A stretch of DNA of 21,809 bases from QHXQ01 sp036389375 (GCA_036389375.1 DASVQA010000092.1:1-21809), one strand, 5' to 3'; shown: positions 1 to 7,657, numbered from the stretch's first letter. Numbers and translations are program-made. The notes: generated by a model from the sequence alone, not told the origin.

Positions 1-1
1 G

Positions 2-166
2 GCGGACTACGACATGGAGTTGTTCGCCGAACTGGCGCGCACAGGCGTGCGCCCCGCCCGCGGCCCGGCGCGCAACATACGCGGCTTCCGCACACGCGCC
101 CCGCGCGCCGAAGAATCAAAACGAGCGGTGAAGCCCACCAAGCAACGACGCAGGGCCACAGGATAA
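2..166 (+). CDS. C-terminal end of an unidentified protein (5' truncated)
   Basis: An open frame enters from the left edge and ends at TAA 164-166, giving 54 residues. It begins ADYDMELFAELARTGVRP and closes with a strongly basic tail (KPTKQRRRATG). The acidic/hydrophobic start followed by an Arg/Lys-rich disordered tail looks like a real protein end, and the strand agrees with the next three genes. I do not recognise the family. A minus-strand open frame covers the same bases (to about 306) but is Arg/Ser-rich and overlaps the next gene, so I treat it as a shadow. The call is tentative because only the tail is present. Confidence 0.42.
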   Translation, partial: ADYDMELFAELARTGVRPARGPARNIRGFRTRAPRAEESKRAVKPTKQRRRATG

Positions 167-250
167 GCGGTCAGCCGCGCGAGCCGTCGGTAAAGACTTT
201 TTCTGTTACCGACCGCCAGCAATCGCGCCGCCGACCTCTGCTGCAAAGCT

Positions 251-1036
251 ATGGAAGAGACGTTTGAAGCAATCGGCCTGGACGTGCCGAGCGAGAAGGA
301 TTTCAACTATCTCGCGGAGCGCGCGGGCAATCAGGGCGAGGCGACGCAGCTTTCACGGCGCGGCGCAGTGCTGCACGGGCGCTGCTGGAAACTGGGCGAG
401 GGGTTGGAGGTCTGGACGGTGCTCTACGAATCCGGCACGGGCGACATCTTCTACGCCGACTGCCGGCCCGGCTTCCGCGCCCGCTTCGCGCAACGCATCA
501 GCCCCTGGGCCCTGACCGAGTACGACGAAGAGGGCGAGGCCATCGTGCATGGCTACTACGACGGCACAGAGACCGAAGTGCTGTTCGAGCTGCAGAATCT
601 AACCGAGGTCGGCTCCGACAGTTTCCGCGCGCAGGAACTGCACGTCGGTCTGTGCGGCCTCGCCTATCGCGCGCGCATCTGTCAGCGCGCCGAGCGCACG
701 CGCTGGGCGTCGCTCGAATCCTGCGCCCCGACGCGCGCCGCCCACGAAAACGATTGGAGTCTCTGCGGGCGCGTGCTCTCTTATAAGCCGCTGCGCAACC
801 CGCTCTCCGGCAGCGAACTCTACTGGGCTTATCTCGACCTCGACTGTCTGAAACTCGAAGTCCTGATCAATCAGCGCGCCCTGCGCGGCGAACTCGCGGT
901 CGGCGCAACCATCGCCGCCGAAGTCTGGCTGCAAGGTCATCTGCTCGACCAGCGCGCCATGCTCTCCCGCTACGAAGGTCTGGATCGGGCCTACGCGCCC
1001 GCCCGGATGTGGACGCACCTGCGGCGACAGAATTAA
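251..1036 (+). CDS. Hypothetical protein, 261 aa, soluble
   Basis: I do not recognise this protein. It has no signal peptide or membrane segment and is rich in charged and aromatic residues, with several Cys and Trp (for example GRCWKLGEGLEVWTVLYES near residues 43-61 and SELYWAYLDLDCLKLEVL near 189-206). The alternating hydrophobic pattern suggests a mostly beta fold, possibly two related halves: both contain a short strand-rich segment ending in an acidic or Tyr-rich stretch. It starts at ATG 251 with no clear Shine-Dalgarno sequence, about 85 bp after the preceding partial gene, so co-transcription is possible. The gene stops just before the heptad repeat at 1042. Coding potential is good (long open frame, GC-rich third positions); function is unknown. 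Confidence 0.72.
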   Translation: MEETFEAIGLDVPSEKDFNYLAERAGNQGEATQLSRRGAVLHGRCWKLGEGLEVWTVLYESGTGDIFYADCRPGFRARFAQRISPWALTEYDEEGEAIVHGYYDGTETEVLFELQNLTEVGSDSFRAQELHVGLCGLAYRARICQRAERTRWASLESCAPTRAAHENDWSLCGRVLSYKPLRNPLSGSELYWAYLDLDCLKLEVLINQRALRGELAVGATIAAEVWLQGHLLDQRAMLSRYEGLDRAYAPARMWTHLRRQN

Positions 1037-1041
1037 CGAAG

Positions 1042-1118
1042 AGTAGCCAGTAGTCAGTAGCCAGTAGTCAGTAGCACATGCTAACTACTGACTATTGACT
1101 ACTGGCTGCTGACTACTT
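1042..1118. repeat. Inverted heptanucleotide repeat, 11 units, hairpin-forming (copy 1)
   Basis: Eleven consecutive 7-bp units fill 77 bp exactly. The first five are AGTAGCC, AGTAGTC, AGTAGCC, AGTAGTC and AGTAGCA; a central unit CATGCTA follows; the last five are the complementary type (ACTACTG, ACTATTG, ACTACTG, GCTGCTG, ACTACTT). The two arms pair over about 35 bp, most differences being C/T or A/G changes that still allow wobble pairing. The array starts 5 bp after the stop of the 261-aa gene and ends 4 bp before the ATG of the lytic transglycosylase, occupying its whole 5' leader. It resembles the short tandemly repeated heptamers known from cyanobacteria. A second copy lies at 20171-20283. 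Confidence 0.9.
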
Positions 1119-1122
1119 AGCG

Positions 1123-1740
1123 ATGAAACGATTAGCCCTCGCCGGTCTCATCTTCCTGATCCTCGCCGCCGCAGGTCTCTATCTTTTCAATCAATACTGG
1201 ATTCACCGCTACGACGCGCTGATCGCACGGCAGGCGGCCATCTACCGGCTCGACCCGGCGCTCGTGTGGAGCATCATCTATGAAGAGACCTACTTTCGGC
1301 CGTGGCAGACGGGCGAGGCGGGCGAGATCGGGTTGATGCAAGTGACGCCGACGGTCGGGCGCGAGTGGGCGGCGGAGACAGGGATGCGCGAGTTTGAGCG
1401 GGCGATGGCGCGCGACCCGGAAAGCGTCCTGCGCGACCCGGAACGCAACATACAGATCGGCTGCTGGTATCTGGAAAAAATCTCGAAGGACTACCGCGAC
1501 CTGCCCGGTGCGGAGGCCCGCATGGTTGCCGCCTACAACGCTGGCCCCTCGCGCGCCGCCGACTGGAATCGCCAGCCTGCCAATCAGCCGCCCCTGACCG
1601 TTGCAGAGTTCATCACACGCATAGACATCCCTTCGACCCGCGCCTACGTTAGCTCCATTCTCGCCCGCTACAGCAAGATCAAAACGTCGAACGCGAACCT
1701 GACCAACCGCGTCGGCGCACGCCCGGAGCGCCGCCCGTGA
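1123..1740 (+). CDS. Membrane-anchored lytic transglycosylase (SLT domain)
   Basis: This is a predicted peptidoglycan-cleaving enzyme that would cut the MurNAc-GlcNAc bond and leave a 1,6-anhydro end. Residues 4-22 form one hydrophobic helix (LALAGLIFLILAAAGLYLF), an uncleaved anchor or signal sequence placing the enzyme in the periplasm. The SLT fold covers about residues 32-155. YEETYF contains the likely catalytic Glu55 (the position of Glu in the usual QES motif), GLMQVTP is at 70-76, and a later VAAYNAGP matches the conserved AYNAGP motif. At 205 aa it is a compact, single-domain family member. Start ATG 1123 has no Shine-Dalgarno; the heptad hairpin sits directly in front. The stop overlaps the start of the MFS gene by 4 bp (GTGA), suggesting translational coupling. 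Family is firm; the exact subclass is not. Confidence 0.9.
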   Translation: MKRLALAGLIFLILAAAGLYLFNQYWIHRYDALIARQAAIYRLDPALVWSIIYEETYFRPWQTGEAGEIGLMQVTPTVGREWAAETGMREFERAMARDPESVLRDPERNIQIGCWYLEKISKDYRDLPGAEARMVAAYNAGPSRAADWNRQPANQPPLTVAEFITRIDIPSTRAYVSSILARYSKIKTSNANLTNRVGARPERRP

Positions 1741-3035
1741 CCTACGGCGAACTGCTCGCGCGCAACGACAACGTGCGCCGGCTATGGACGGGACAGGTCG
1801 TGTCGGAGATCGGCGACTGGCTCAACAACATCGCGGTGCTCGCGCTGGCGCTCGCCCTCGCCGGCCCCGACCGGCAAGGACGCGCGATTGCCGTCTATGC
1901 CATCGCGCGCCATCTGCCGCTCTTTCTGTTCGGGCCGGTCGCGGGCGTCGTCGTTGACCGGCTCGACCGCCGCCGCGTCATGATCGCGGCGGACGTGGTG
2001 CGCGCCGTGCTCGCGCTCGGCTTTCTCGCGGCCTACAGATATTCGTCGCTCGCGCTCGTCTATGCGGTCGGCGCGTCGCTCTTTTCGGTCTCTGCCTTCT
2101 TTAACGCAGCCAAGCGCGCCACGATTCCCGTCGTCGCCGCCGACGCGGACGAACTGCTGACGACCAACTCGCTCTCCGCTTCGACCACCGCCGCGACCAT
2201 CGCTGTCGGCTCGGCGCTCGGCGGTCTCATCGCCACGTTCCTCAGCCGCGAACTCGTCTTTATCATCAACGCGGCCACCTTCATTGTCTCCGCCATGATG
2301 ATCTGGCGCATACGTCTGCCGGCGCGTGCTGACAGCCCGACGCAGCGCCCCGCAGGCACGTCGCTTTTGCGCCGTTCGGTGCTAGACTTCCGCGCCGGCC
2401 TCAGCTACGTGCGCAACGAGCCGGTGCTGGCGGCCGTCTTCGTCGTCGCGGCCGGCTGGGGCTTGGGCAACGGCGTGGCGCGTGCGCTCTACAGCGTCTT
2501 TGGTGCGCGCCTCGGCAACGCGGCCGCCGCCGGGTGGCTTGCGCGCCCGCAGGACTTCGGCATCTCGGTCTTGTTCGTGGCGATGGGGCTGGGCGGCGTG
2601 CTTGGCGCACCCCTCGCGCGGCGCTTCAACGCGGGCGGCACAGGCTTGGGCGCGCGCATGGGGCGCTCGCTGCTGTTCGACGGCTGCGGCCTCGTCCTGT
2701 TCAGTTTCATGCCGCGCCTGTGGCCGGCGGCGCTGGTGCTCATCGCGCGCGAGATGAATTTTGCCATCTGGTGGACGGCGCAGCAGACCATCATCATGCG
2801 CCGCACCGAGAACGCTTACGCCGGGCGCGTCTTCGCCTCTTACGAGACGCTGACCACCTTGATGATGGTCGGCTCGATGTACTTTGCCGGGGCAGCCGCC
2901 GACCGCTACGGCATCCGCTTGGTCGCCGCGACCGGCGGCGCTGTGATTGCGCTCTCCGGCATGACGTGGTTCGCGCAACAGCGGTTGAATGGCGGGCTGG
3001 CCCGACGCGTGCGCGATGAACTCACGGGCGGATAA
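1737..3035 (+). CDS. Major facilitator superfamily transporter (MFS_3/EntS-like exporter)
   Basis: This 432-aa protein with about 12 hydrophobic segments is predicted to be an inner-membrane efflux permease. The N-terminal half has the typical DWLNNIAVLALAL start, and the loop between helices 2 and 3 reads GVVVDRLDRRRVMIAADVVR (about residues 65-85), a form of the MFS motif A (GxxxDRxxRR). A middle cytoplasmic loop (about 195-220) is rich in Arg and Pro. The start is GTG 1737, supported by GGAG at 1725-1728 and by the 4-bp overlap with the transglycosylase stop. The closest family resemblance is to DUF894/enterobactin-exporter-type MFS proteins. The substrate cannot be told from sequence. It is probably co-expressed with the upstream gene. 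Confidence 0.88.
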   Translation: MTYGELLARNDNVRRLWTGQVVSEIGDWLNNIAVLALALALAGPDRQGRAIAVYAIARHLPLFLFGPVAGVVVDRLDRRRVMIAADVVRAVLALGFLAAYRYSSLALVYAVGASLFSVSAFFNAAKRATIPVVAADADELLTTNSLSASTTAATIAVGSALGGLIATFLSRELVFIINAATFIVSAMMIWRIRLPARADSPTQRPAGTSLLRRSVLDFRAGLSYVRNEPVLAAVFVVAAGWGLGNGVARALYSVFGARLGNAAAAGWLARPQDFGISVLFVAMGLGGVLGAPLARRFNAGGTGLGARMGRSLLFDGCGLVLFSFMPRLWPAALVLIAREMNFAIWWTAQQTIIMRRTENAYAGRVFASYETLTTLMMVGSMYFAGAAADRYGIRLVAATGGAVIALSGMTWFAQQRLNGGLARRVRDELTGG

Positions 3036-3092
3036 CCGGGAACTGAGCTAGACGTTTAATACAGCACGAGAATCAAAGAGGAAACGATTGAT

Positions 3093-3923
3093 ATGAGCAG
3101 CACGGTGAGCTTTATCTGCCTCCTGTCATTAGCCCTGCTTCAGGAGCAGACCGCTGCGCAGGATGCATTTCAGAGGGTGGCCGCCGAGCCGCTGTGGAAA
3201 ATTATCGTCGCCGTGCTTGGCGCGTTTGCCACGCTGCTGCTGTCGCTCAAAGGCGTCGGCGAAGTGGCGCTCAATTTTCTGAAGGGGCGCAAGGGGCAGC
3301 GGCGCTCGTCCGCCGACGCTGCGGTTGTTAAGCTGTGGAAATTCTCCGACGAGGCCACGAAAAAAGAGAAGGCTAAAAGTAAATACCGCCTGCTCCTCTC
3401 GGGCCTGATAACTTTCCTGTTCCCGATCTTTTTCGCGTTCGCCTTCATATGGTTTATCACAAAGGTAGAGAACCAACTTGCCGAGACCTTATTCTTCATC
3501 ATCTGGCCCTTTATGTTGATCTCATACTGGATCATGGGGGGCGTGATGATAAACGCCTTCTTCGTCTTATTGCGCCTGCGCCCTTCACACTACAAGCGGG
3601 TCGCTCATCGGGCCGAGTTAATCGTCGAAGGCGAGTACGAGCGGGTGGTGGCACAGTGTAAAGGCTCGATCAAGGCGTTGGGCATGAAATTCTATGTGGT
3701 GGATTTGGAGCAGGGTTTACTGAAAGCCAGAAAGCCTTATCGCTGGATGCGAGTGCTAAACTACTACGGTCTGGGCACGCATCTGCGCGTGCGGCTGGCG
3801 CAGCAGGAAGGCGGCAAATGTCGGCTCTCTGTTAGAGCGGGCGGCATCCGCTCTGGCATCCAAATGGATAAGATCAATAACCTCACAAACCTCAACCGCT
3901 TCATCGAGCCATTCATGAACTAG
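3093..3923 (+). CDS. Hypothetical multi-pass membrane protein, 276 aa
   Basis: I cannot assign a family. The N-terminus has a hydrophobic stretch (about 5-17, possible signal) followed by a helix near residues 34-54 (WKIIVAVLGAFATLLLSL). A basic linker (GRKGQRRSS, then KKEKAKSKYR) leads to two strong hydrophobic helices around residues 99-124 and 131-160. The C-terminal 110 residues are soluble and look like a compact alpha/beta domain: an acidic helix (AELIVEGEYERVVAQCKGSIKAL is longer than one turn set), then alternating strands ending in DKINNLTNLNRFIEPF. The start ATG 3093 is well supported by AGAGG at 3077-3081. Its base composition looks clearly less GC-rich than its neighbours, with more TTA, AAA and ATA codons. 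It stands 57 bp after the MFS gene and may be a separate unit. Confidence 0.82.
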   Translation: MSSTVSFICLLSLALLQEQTAAQDAFQRVAAEPLWKIIVAVLGAFATLLLSLKGVGEVALNFLKGRKGQRRSSADAAVVKLWKFSDEATKKEKAKSKYRLLLSGLITFLFPIFFAFAFIWFITKVENQLAETLFFIIWPFMLISYWIMGGVMINAFFVLLRLRPSHYKRVAHRAELIVEGEYERVVAQCKGSIKALGMKFYVVDLEQGLLKARKPYRWMRVLNYYGLGTHLRVRLAQQEGGKCRLSVRAGGIRSGIQMDKINNLTNLNRFIEPFMN

Positions 3924-3961
3924 CTCATGCCGGTGCGCCGCTCGTCAGTGTTAAGCAACTC

Positions 3962-5308
3962 ATGAAAATCTATTCAGCCCAATGGGTGCTGCCTGTCGCC
4001 GTCCCGCCAATCGAGGGCGGCGCGGTGGCGGTTGACGGCGCGCTCATCGTCGGCGTCGGGGCGCGCGCGGACGTGTGCGCGCAGTTTCCCGCCGCGCCTG
4101 TGACGGACTTCGGCGCGGCGGCGCTCATGCCGGGCCTCGTCAACTGCCACTCGCATCTCGAACTGACGGCCATGCGTGGCTATCTCGAAGCCGAAGAGTC
4201 GGACTTCTTCGCGTGGCTGCGCAAACTCACGACCGCGCGCCTGTTTCGGCTGACGGCGGACGACCTGCGCGACGCGGCGACGTGGGGCGCGGTCGAAGCC
4301 GCGCGCGCGGGCGTCACCTGTCTGGGCGACGCCGCGAGCGACGCAGGGGCGAGCCTCGCCGCGCTCAAAGATGTGGGCCTGCGCGGGACGGTCTTTCAAG
4401 AGGTCTTCGGGCCGGACGCGCGCATGGCGCAGGAGCAATGGGCGAAGTCGCGCGCACAAATTGACAGTTTACGCGCACGCGCGACGGCGCTTGTGCGCGT
4501 CGGCATCTCGCCGCACGCGCCCTACACCGTGAGTGCGCCGCTCCTTGAACTGGCGACGGATTATGCGCTCGCCGCGCCGCTCCCGATGATGCTGCACGCG
4601 GCCGAATCCGAAGCCGAGACGCTGCTCATACGCGCCGGGCGCGGCCCCTTCGCGGAAGATTACGCGCGGCGCGGCATCGAGTGGCACGCACCGGGCGTGT
4701 CGCCCGTGCAGTATCTCGCGCAGGTCGGCGTGCTGCGTGCGCGCCCGCTGCTCGCGCACTGCATACGCGTGGACGACGCCGACATCGAAACGATCAGCAC
4801 GAGCGGGGCGAGCGTCGCGCACTGTCCGAAGTCCAACGCCAAACTCGGCCACGGGCACGCGCCTTATCATAAATTTCTGCACCTCCGGCACGGCTTCGGC
4901 AGCGATTCGGTGGCCAGCAACAACACCTGCGACCTGCTCGAAGAAGCACGCACCGCGCTCATCACGGCCCGCGCCGTCGCGCCCGAAGCGTTGTCCGTGC
5001 TGACCGCCCAACAGGCTCTCACAGACGCCACCGATGGCGGCGCGCACGCGCTCGATGCGGACGCGCAGACGGGCGCGCTCGTCGTCGGACGCGCGGCCGA
5101 TCTGATCGCCGTGCGGCTCGACGGCGCACACCAACTGCCCGTCCACGATCCCACGAGCGCGCTCGTCTTCACATCTACGGGGCGCGATGTCGTCTTCACG
5201 CTGGTGGCGGGGCGCGAAATCTATCGCGCCGGGCGCGTGCTGACGGTTGACGAGGAACGCCTGCGCGCACGCATGCAGGAGATCGCAGCGCGGCTCACAG
5301 CAGCTTAA
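3962..5308 (+). CDS. Amidohydrolase, MtaD/TrzA/AtzA type; possible aminodeoxyfutalosine deaminase
   Basis: This is a metal-dependent deaminase or hydrolase of the amidohydrolase superfamily, 448 aa, cytoplasmic. A small N-terminal beta domain (1-55) is followed by the TIM barrel. Metal and catalytic residues are all visible: H63 and H65 in NCHSHLE, H185 in SPHAPYT, H212 and E215 in HAAE, H266 in LLAHC, and D315 in GFGSDS; a second beta segment (ADLIAVRL) closes the fold. The family contains S-adenosylhomocysteine/methylthioadenosine deaminases, chlorohydrolases and the aminodeoxyfutalosine deaminase of the futalosine menaquinone route. The FFAWLRKL segment after the HxH motif and the WHAPGVSPVQYL region remind me of the last group, but this is from memory and no other mqn gene is in view. 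Start ATG 3962 lacks a strong Shine-Dalgarno. Confidence 0.85.
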   Translation: MKIYSAQWVLPVAVPPIEGGAVAVDGALIVGVGARADVCAQFPAAPVTDFGAAALMPGLVNCHSHLELTAMRGYLEAEESDFFAWLRKLTTARLFRLTADDLRDAATWGAVEAARAGVTCLGDAASDAGASLAALKDVGLRGTVFQEVFGPDARMAQEQWAKSRAQIDSLRARATALVRVGISPHAPYTVSAPLLELATDYALAAPLPMMLHAAESEAETLLIRAGRGPFAEDYARRGIEWHAPGVSPVQYLAQVGVLRARPLLAHCIRVDDADIETISTSGASVAHCPKSNAKLGHGHAPYHKFLHLRHGFGSDSVASNNTCDLLEEARTALITARAVAPEALSVLTAQQALTDATDGGAHALDADAQTGALVVGRAADLIAVRLDGAHQLPVHDPTSALVFTSTGRDVVFTLVAGREIYRAGRVLTVDEERLRARMQEIAARLTAA

Positions 5309-5357
5309 AGCAGCGGATTGAAGCGGTGGAATTTGCGGCGCAAGCGGCGCGCGCGTG

Positions 5358-6074
5358 TTAGTCGGTCAATTTTTGCTGGTCGCGCTGGCGGCGCTGCTTG
5401 AGTTCTTCGACCTGTTCTTGCAGGAACATGAGGTGGAAGCGGAGGATCAGTTTGCCGTCCTTGTTGAGCTTGAGACTTTGCGCGAAATCCTGCCGGGCAG
5501 CGCGGTCGTCGCCTTGCAATAGGTAGGCATAGCCCCGGCTGGCGTAGGCGAAACTGGCCTGACTGTTGTCGGGCTTGAGCGCAAGCCCGTCGCTGAAATC
5601 CATGATCGCGTCAGCCGTGTCGCCTTTGACGAGCAGGGCATTGCCGCGCCGGAAGTAGTAATCGGGGTTGCCCTGATAACAGGCGAGCGCCTTGTTGAAG
5701 TCTTCGATGGCGGCTTCGACTTCGAGCCGGTGCGCGCGCGTGTAGCCGCGCCGCGAGTAGGCTTCGGCCACGCTGCGGTCGTTGTGTACGGCTTGCGGGT
5801 CAAGCGTGAGCGCCTGATCGAAATCGCTGAGCGCGCCCGGCAGATCGCCTTTGGCGTGGCGCACGCCGCCGCGCTTAACGTAAATGTCGGCCGCGTTCGG
5901 CTCGATCATGAGCGCCTTGTCGTAAGCGGCGAGTGCGCCGTCCAGATCGCCGCGCAGGTAGCGATCCGCGCCGCGCTTCAGATAGTCCTGCGCCGCGCGT
6001 CTGGGCTGTTGCGCGTGCGTGGCGACGGCAAGCAGCAAGGTGAACAATGCGAGCAACGGGCGTGCGCGTTTCAT
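5358..6074 (-). CDS. Secreted tetratricopeptide-repeat (TPR) protein
   Basis: This 238-aa protein has a clear signal peptide (RARPLLALFTLLLAVATHA, cleavage probably near residue 21), so it is likely periplasmic or outer-membrane-associated. About five TPR units follow at roughly 28-61, 62-95, 103-136, 138-171 and 174-207. They show the typical pattern, for example RGDLDGALAAYDKALMIEP and KGDLPGALSDFDQALTLDP. The last 20 residues form a charged Gln/Arg/Glu-rich helix (EQVEELKQRRQRDQQ), probably coiled-coil. TPR arrays bind other proteins; no partner is evident. Start ATG 6074 is supported by GGAGG at 6082-6086, and a TTGACA promoter lies at 6129-6157, so the gene is probably its own unit. It faces the amidohydrolase gene tail to tail. 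Confidence 0.9.
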   Translation of the reverse strand: MKRARPLLALFTLLLAVATHAQQPRRAAQDYLKRGADRYLRGDLDGALAAYDKALMIEPNAADIYVKRGGVRHAKGDLPGALSDFDQALTLDPQAVHNDRSVAEAYSRRGYTRAHRLEVEAAIEDFNKALACYQGNPDYYFRRGNALLVKGDTADAIMDFSDGLALKPDNSQASFAYASRGYAYLLQGDDRAARQDFAQSLKLNKDGKLILRFHLMFLQEQVEELKQRRQRDQQKLTD

Positions 6075-6128
6075 CCGAAGACCTCCGCCGATTGAACCGA
6101 CCCGACAGCGCCGGGCGACGTTGAGGGA

Positions 6129-6157
6129 AACTTAGGGGAGCGGCTGAAGTTTGTCAA
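6129..6157 (-). promoter_or_regulatory. Predicted sigma70-type promoter of the TPR gene
   Basis: On the minus strand a perfect -35 box TTGACA (6157-6152) is followed after 17 bp by TAAGTT (6134-6129), a weak -10 match. It points into the TPR gene, whose ATG is at 6074 with GGAGG before it, leaving a leader of about 50 nt. It lies downstream of the long inverted repeat at 6186-6258, consistent with that repeat separating two transcription units. Confidence 0.5.
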
Positions 6158-6185
6158 TGATGCGCCTGAGTCGGATATGAACGGC

Positions 6186-6258
6186 TTTGCGGCTGCGGCC
6201 ACGCTGATGGGCGGAAAGTTTATGACGTTCCGCCCATCAGCGTGGCCGCAGCCGCAAA
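6186..6258. repeat. Perfect 31-bp inverted repeat with 11-nt loop
   Basis: The arm 6186-6216 (starting TTTGCGGCTGCGG) is exactly complementary to 6228-6258, separated by AGTTTATGACG. No mismatch occurs in 31 bp. It begins 25 nt beyond the stop of the class III aminotransferase (minus strand) and before the promoter of the TPR gene. The position fits a transcription terminator, but neither side carries a T-tract, and the stem is much longer than usual terminators. It could be a small non-autonomous repeat element, a mRNA 3'-end stabiliser or a protein-binding palindrome. Confidence 0.9.
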
Positions 6259-6283
6259 CAATAGGGACTCACTCGCTCTTATT

Positions 6284-7657
6284 TCATTTGCATGAGGCCG
6301 TGATCGCATCGTCGAAGATTTCGAGCGCCACGTCCACATGCTCGCGCGTGAGGATGAGCGGCGGCGACCAACGAATCGTGTTCGCGCCCGCGCCGAGTAT
6401 GATCAAACCACGCTCGAAACAGGCCATCTCGATCTGATCGCGCAAGTCCGGCGCAGGCTCCATCGTCGCCCGGTCGGTGACGAACTCGACGCCGAGCATC
6501 AGCCCCATGCCGCGCACGTCGCCGATGCAATCGTGCTTGCGCGCGAGTCGTTCCAAGCCCGCTTTCAGGTACGCGCCGACCGCCGCGCTGTTGGCGACGA
6601 GTTCACGTTCGAGCAGTTCGATGGTCTTCAAAGCGGCGGCGATGCAGACCGGGTTGCCGCCGAAGGTCGAGGCGTGCGCGCCCGGCTTCCAGTTCATCAA
6701 CTCGGCCCGCGCCACGCACGCGCCGATGGGCAGACCCGAACCGATGCCCTTGGCGATGGTCATGATGTCGGGGCGCAGATCGTAATGGTCGCTGGCAAAC
6801 ATCTTGCCGGTGCGCCCCATGCCGGATTGCACCTCGTCCACGATGAGCATAATGCCGTGTTCGTCGCAGATGCGACGCAGACCTTGCAGGAACTCGCGCG
6901 GCGCGGGCACGTAGCCGCCCTCGCCCTGCACGCATTCGACGACGATGCCGGCCACCTCGTCCGGCGGCGTCGTCGTCTTGAACAGACGCTCCGTGATCCA
7001 TGCGAGCGTGGCGCGGCTGACGGCGGCCGGATCGTGCGCGCCGGTGGCGTCGCCGGTAAACGGATCGCGGAACACGTTCGGGTACGGCACGTGTACCACG
7101 TCGAGCGCCTGCCGTTTGAAGCCGCGCCGCTGTGCGACTCGCGACGATGTTAATGAGAGCGAGCCGAGCGTGCGCCCGTGAAAGCTGTTGAAGAAGGCGA
7201 TGAATTTCTCGCGCCCGGTCGCGTGCATGGCCAACTTCAACGCGGTCTCGACCGCTTCCGTGCCGCTGTTGGCGAAGTGCGTGCGGGTCGGACTCGGCAC
7301 AGGCGTAATCTCGTCGAGTTTCTGCGCGAGCGCGGGCATGTGGCGGTAGTAGAAATCCGTGCCGCACATGTGTATGAGTTGCGCCGCTTGGTCTTGAATC
7401 GCCTTGACGACCTCCGGGTGACAATGGCCCGTCGAGCAGACGGCGACGCCCGCGTTGCAGTCGAGAAAGACGTTACCGTCCACGTCTTCGACCCAGACGC
7501 CGGCGGCGCGCTCGGCGACAAGTTTGTAGGCCGGGCGCGGGTAGGACGGCGTGACGAACTCGGCGTCGGCGGCGATGATCTGCAAGCCGCGCGGGCCGGG
7601 TAGCGCCGTCTTGATCTCAGGGCGGCGCGGCGGTGCGATGGTGGTGCTGCTAGCCAT
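6284..7657 (-). CDS. Class III PLP-dependent aminotransferase (4-aminobutyrate/ornithine aminotransferase type)
   Basis: This 457-aa enzyme is predicted to move an amino group between an omega- or alpha-amino acid and a keto acid using pyridoxal phosphate. Visible motifs: NSGTEA at 130-135 (phosphate binding), FHGRTLGSLSLTSS at 159-172, ECVQGEGGY at 241-249, DEVQSGMGRTG at 274-284 with D274 contacting the cofactor ring, the Schiff-base lysine K303 in IAKGIGSGLPIGA, and STFGGNP afterwards. Length and N-terminal extension resemble the 4-aminobutyrate aminotransferase-like branch, which also contains amino-acid racemases, so the substrate is open. Start ATG 7657 has GGAGAA at 7665-7670, 7 nt upstream. 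The upstream gap holds an AT-rich palindrome; the 31-bp inverted repeat follows the stop. Confidence 0.9.
   Translation of the reverse strand: MASSTTIAPPRRPEIKTALPGPRGLQIIAADAEFVTPSYPRPAYKLVAERAAGVWVEDVDGNVFLDCNAGVAVCSTGHCHPEVVKAIQDQAAQLIHMCGTDFYYRHMPALAQKLDEITPVPSPTRTHFANSGTEAVETALKLAMHATGREKFIAFFNSFHGRTLGSLSLTSSRVAQRRGFKRQALDVVHVPYPNVFRDPFTGDATGAHDPAAVSRATLAWITERLFKTTTPPDEVAGIVVECVQGEGGYVPAPREFLQGLRRICDEHGIMLIVDEVQSGMGRTGKMFASDHYDLRPDIMTIAKGIGSGLPIGACVARAELMNWKPGAHASTFGGNPVCIAAALKTIELLERELVANSAAVGAYLKAGLERLARKHDCIGDVRGMGLMLGVEFVTDRATMEPAPDLRDQIEMACFERGLIILGAGANTIRWSPPLILTREHVDVALEIFDDAITASCK

Noticed and set aside
1042..1118. CRISPR-like or VNTR reading of the heptad array
   Set aside because: Units are 7 bp without spacers and reverse orientation in the middle, unlike CRISPR; no cas gene is present.
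2382..2978. 198-aa minus-strand frame and a 161-aa plus-strand frame over the MFS gene
   Set aside because: Both overlap the membrane-spanning part of the MFS gene and lack hydrophobic or domain character of their own.
6186..6258. Integron attC or transposon-end reading of the inverted repeat
   Set aside because: No RYYYAAC-type core, no recombinase or transposase nearby, and the loop is too short to hold a gene.
6177..6437. 86-aa plus-strand frame starting in the 31-bp inverted repeat
   Set aside because: It runs through the hairpin and into the aminotransferase antisense; no ribosome site and no domain.
6338..7153. 271-aa plus-strand open frame
   Set aside because: It lies wholly antisense to the class III aminotransferase, whose motifs are intact, and its Arg/Ala/His-rich translation is typical of a high-GC shadow frame.
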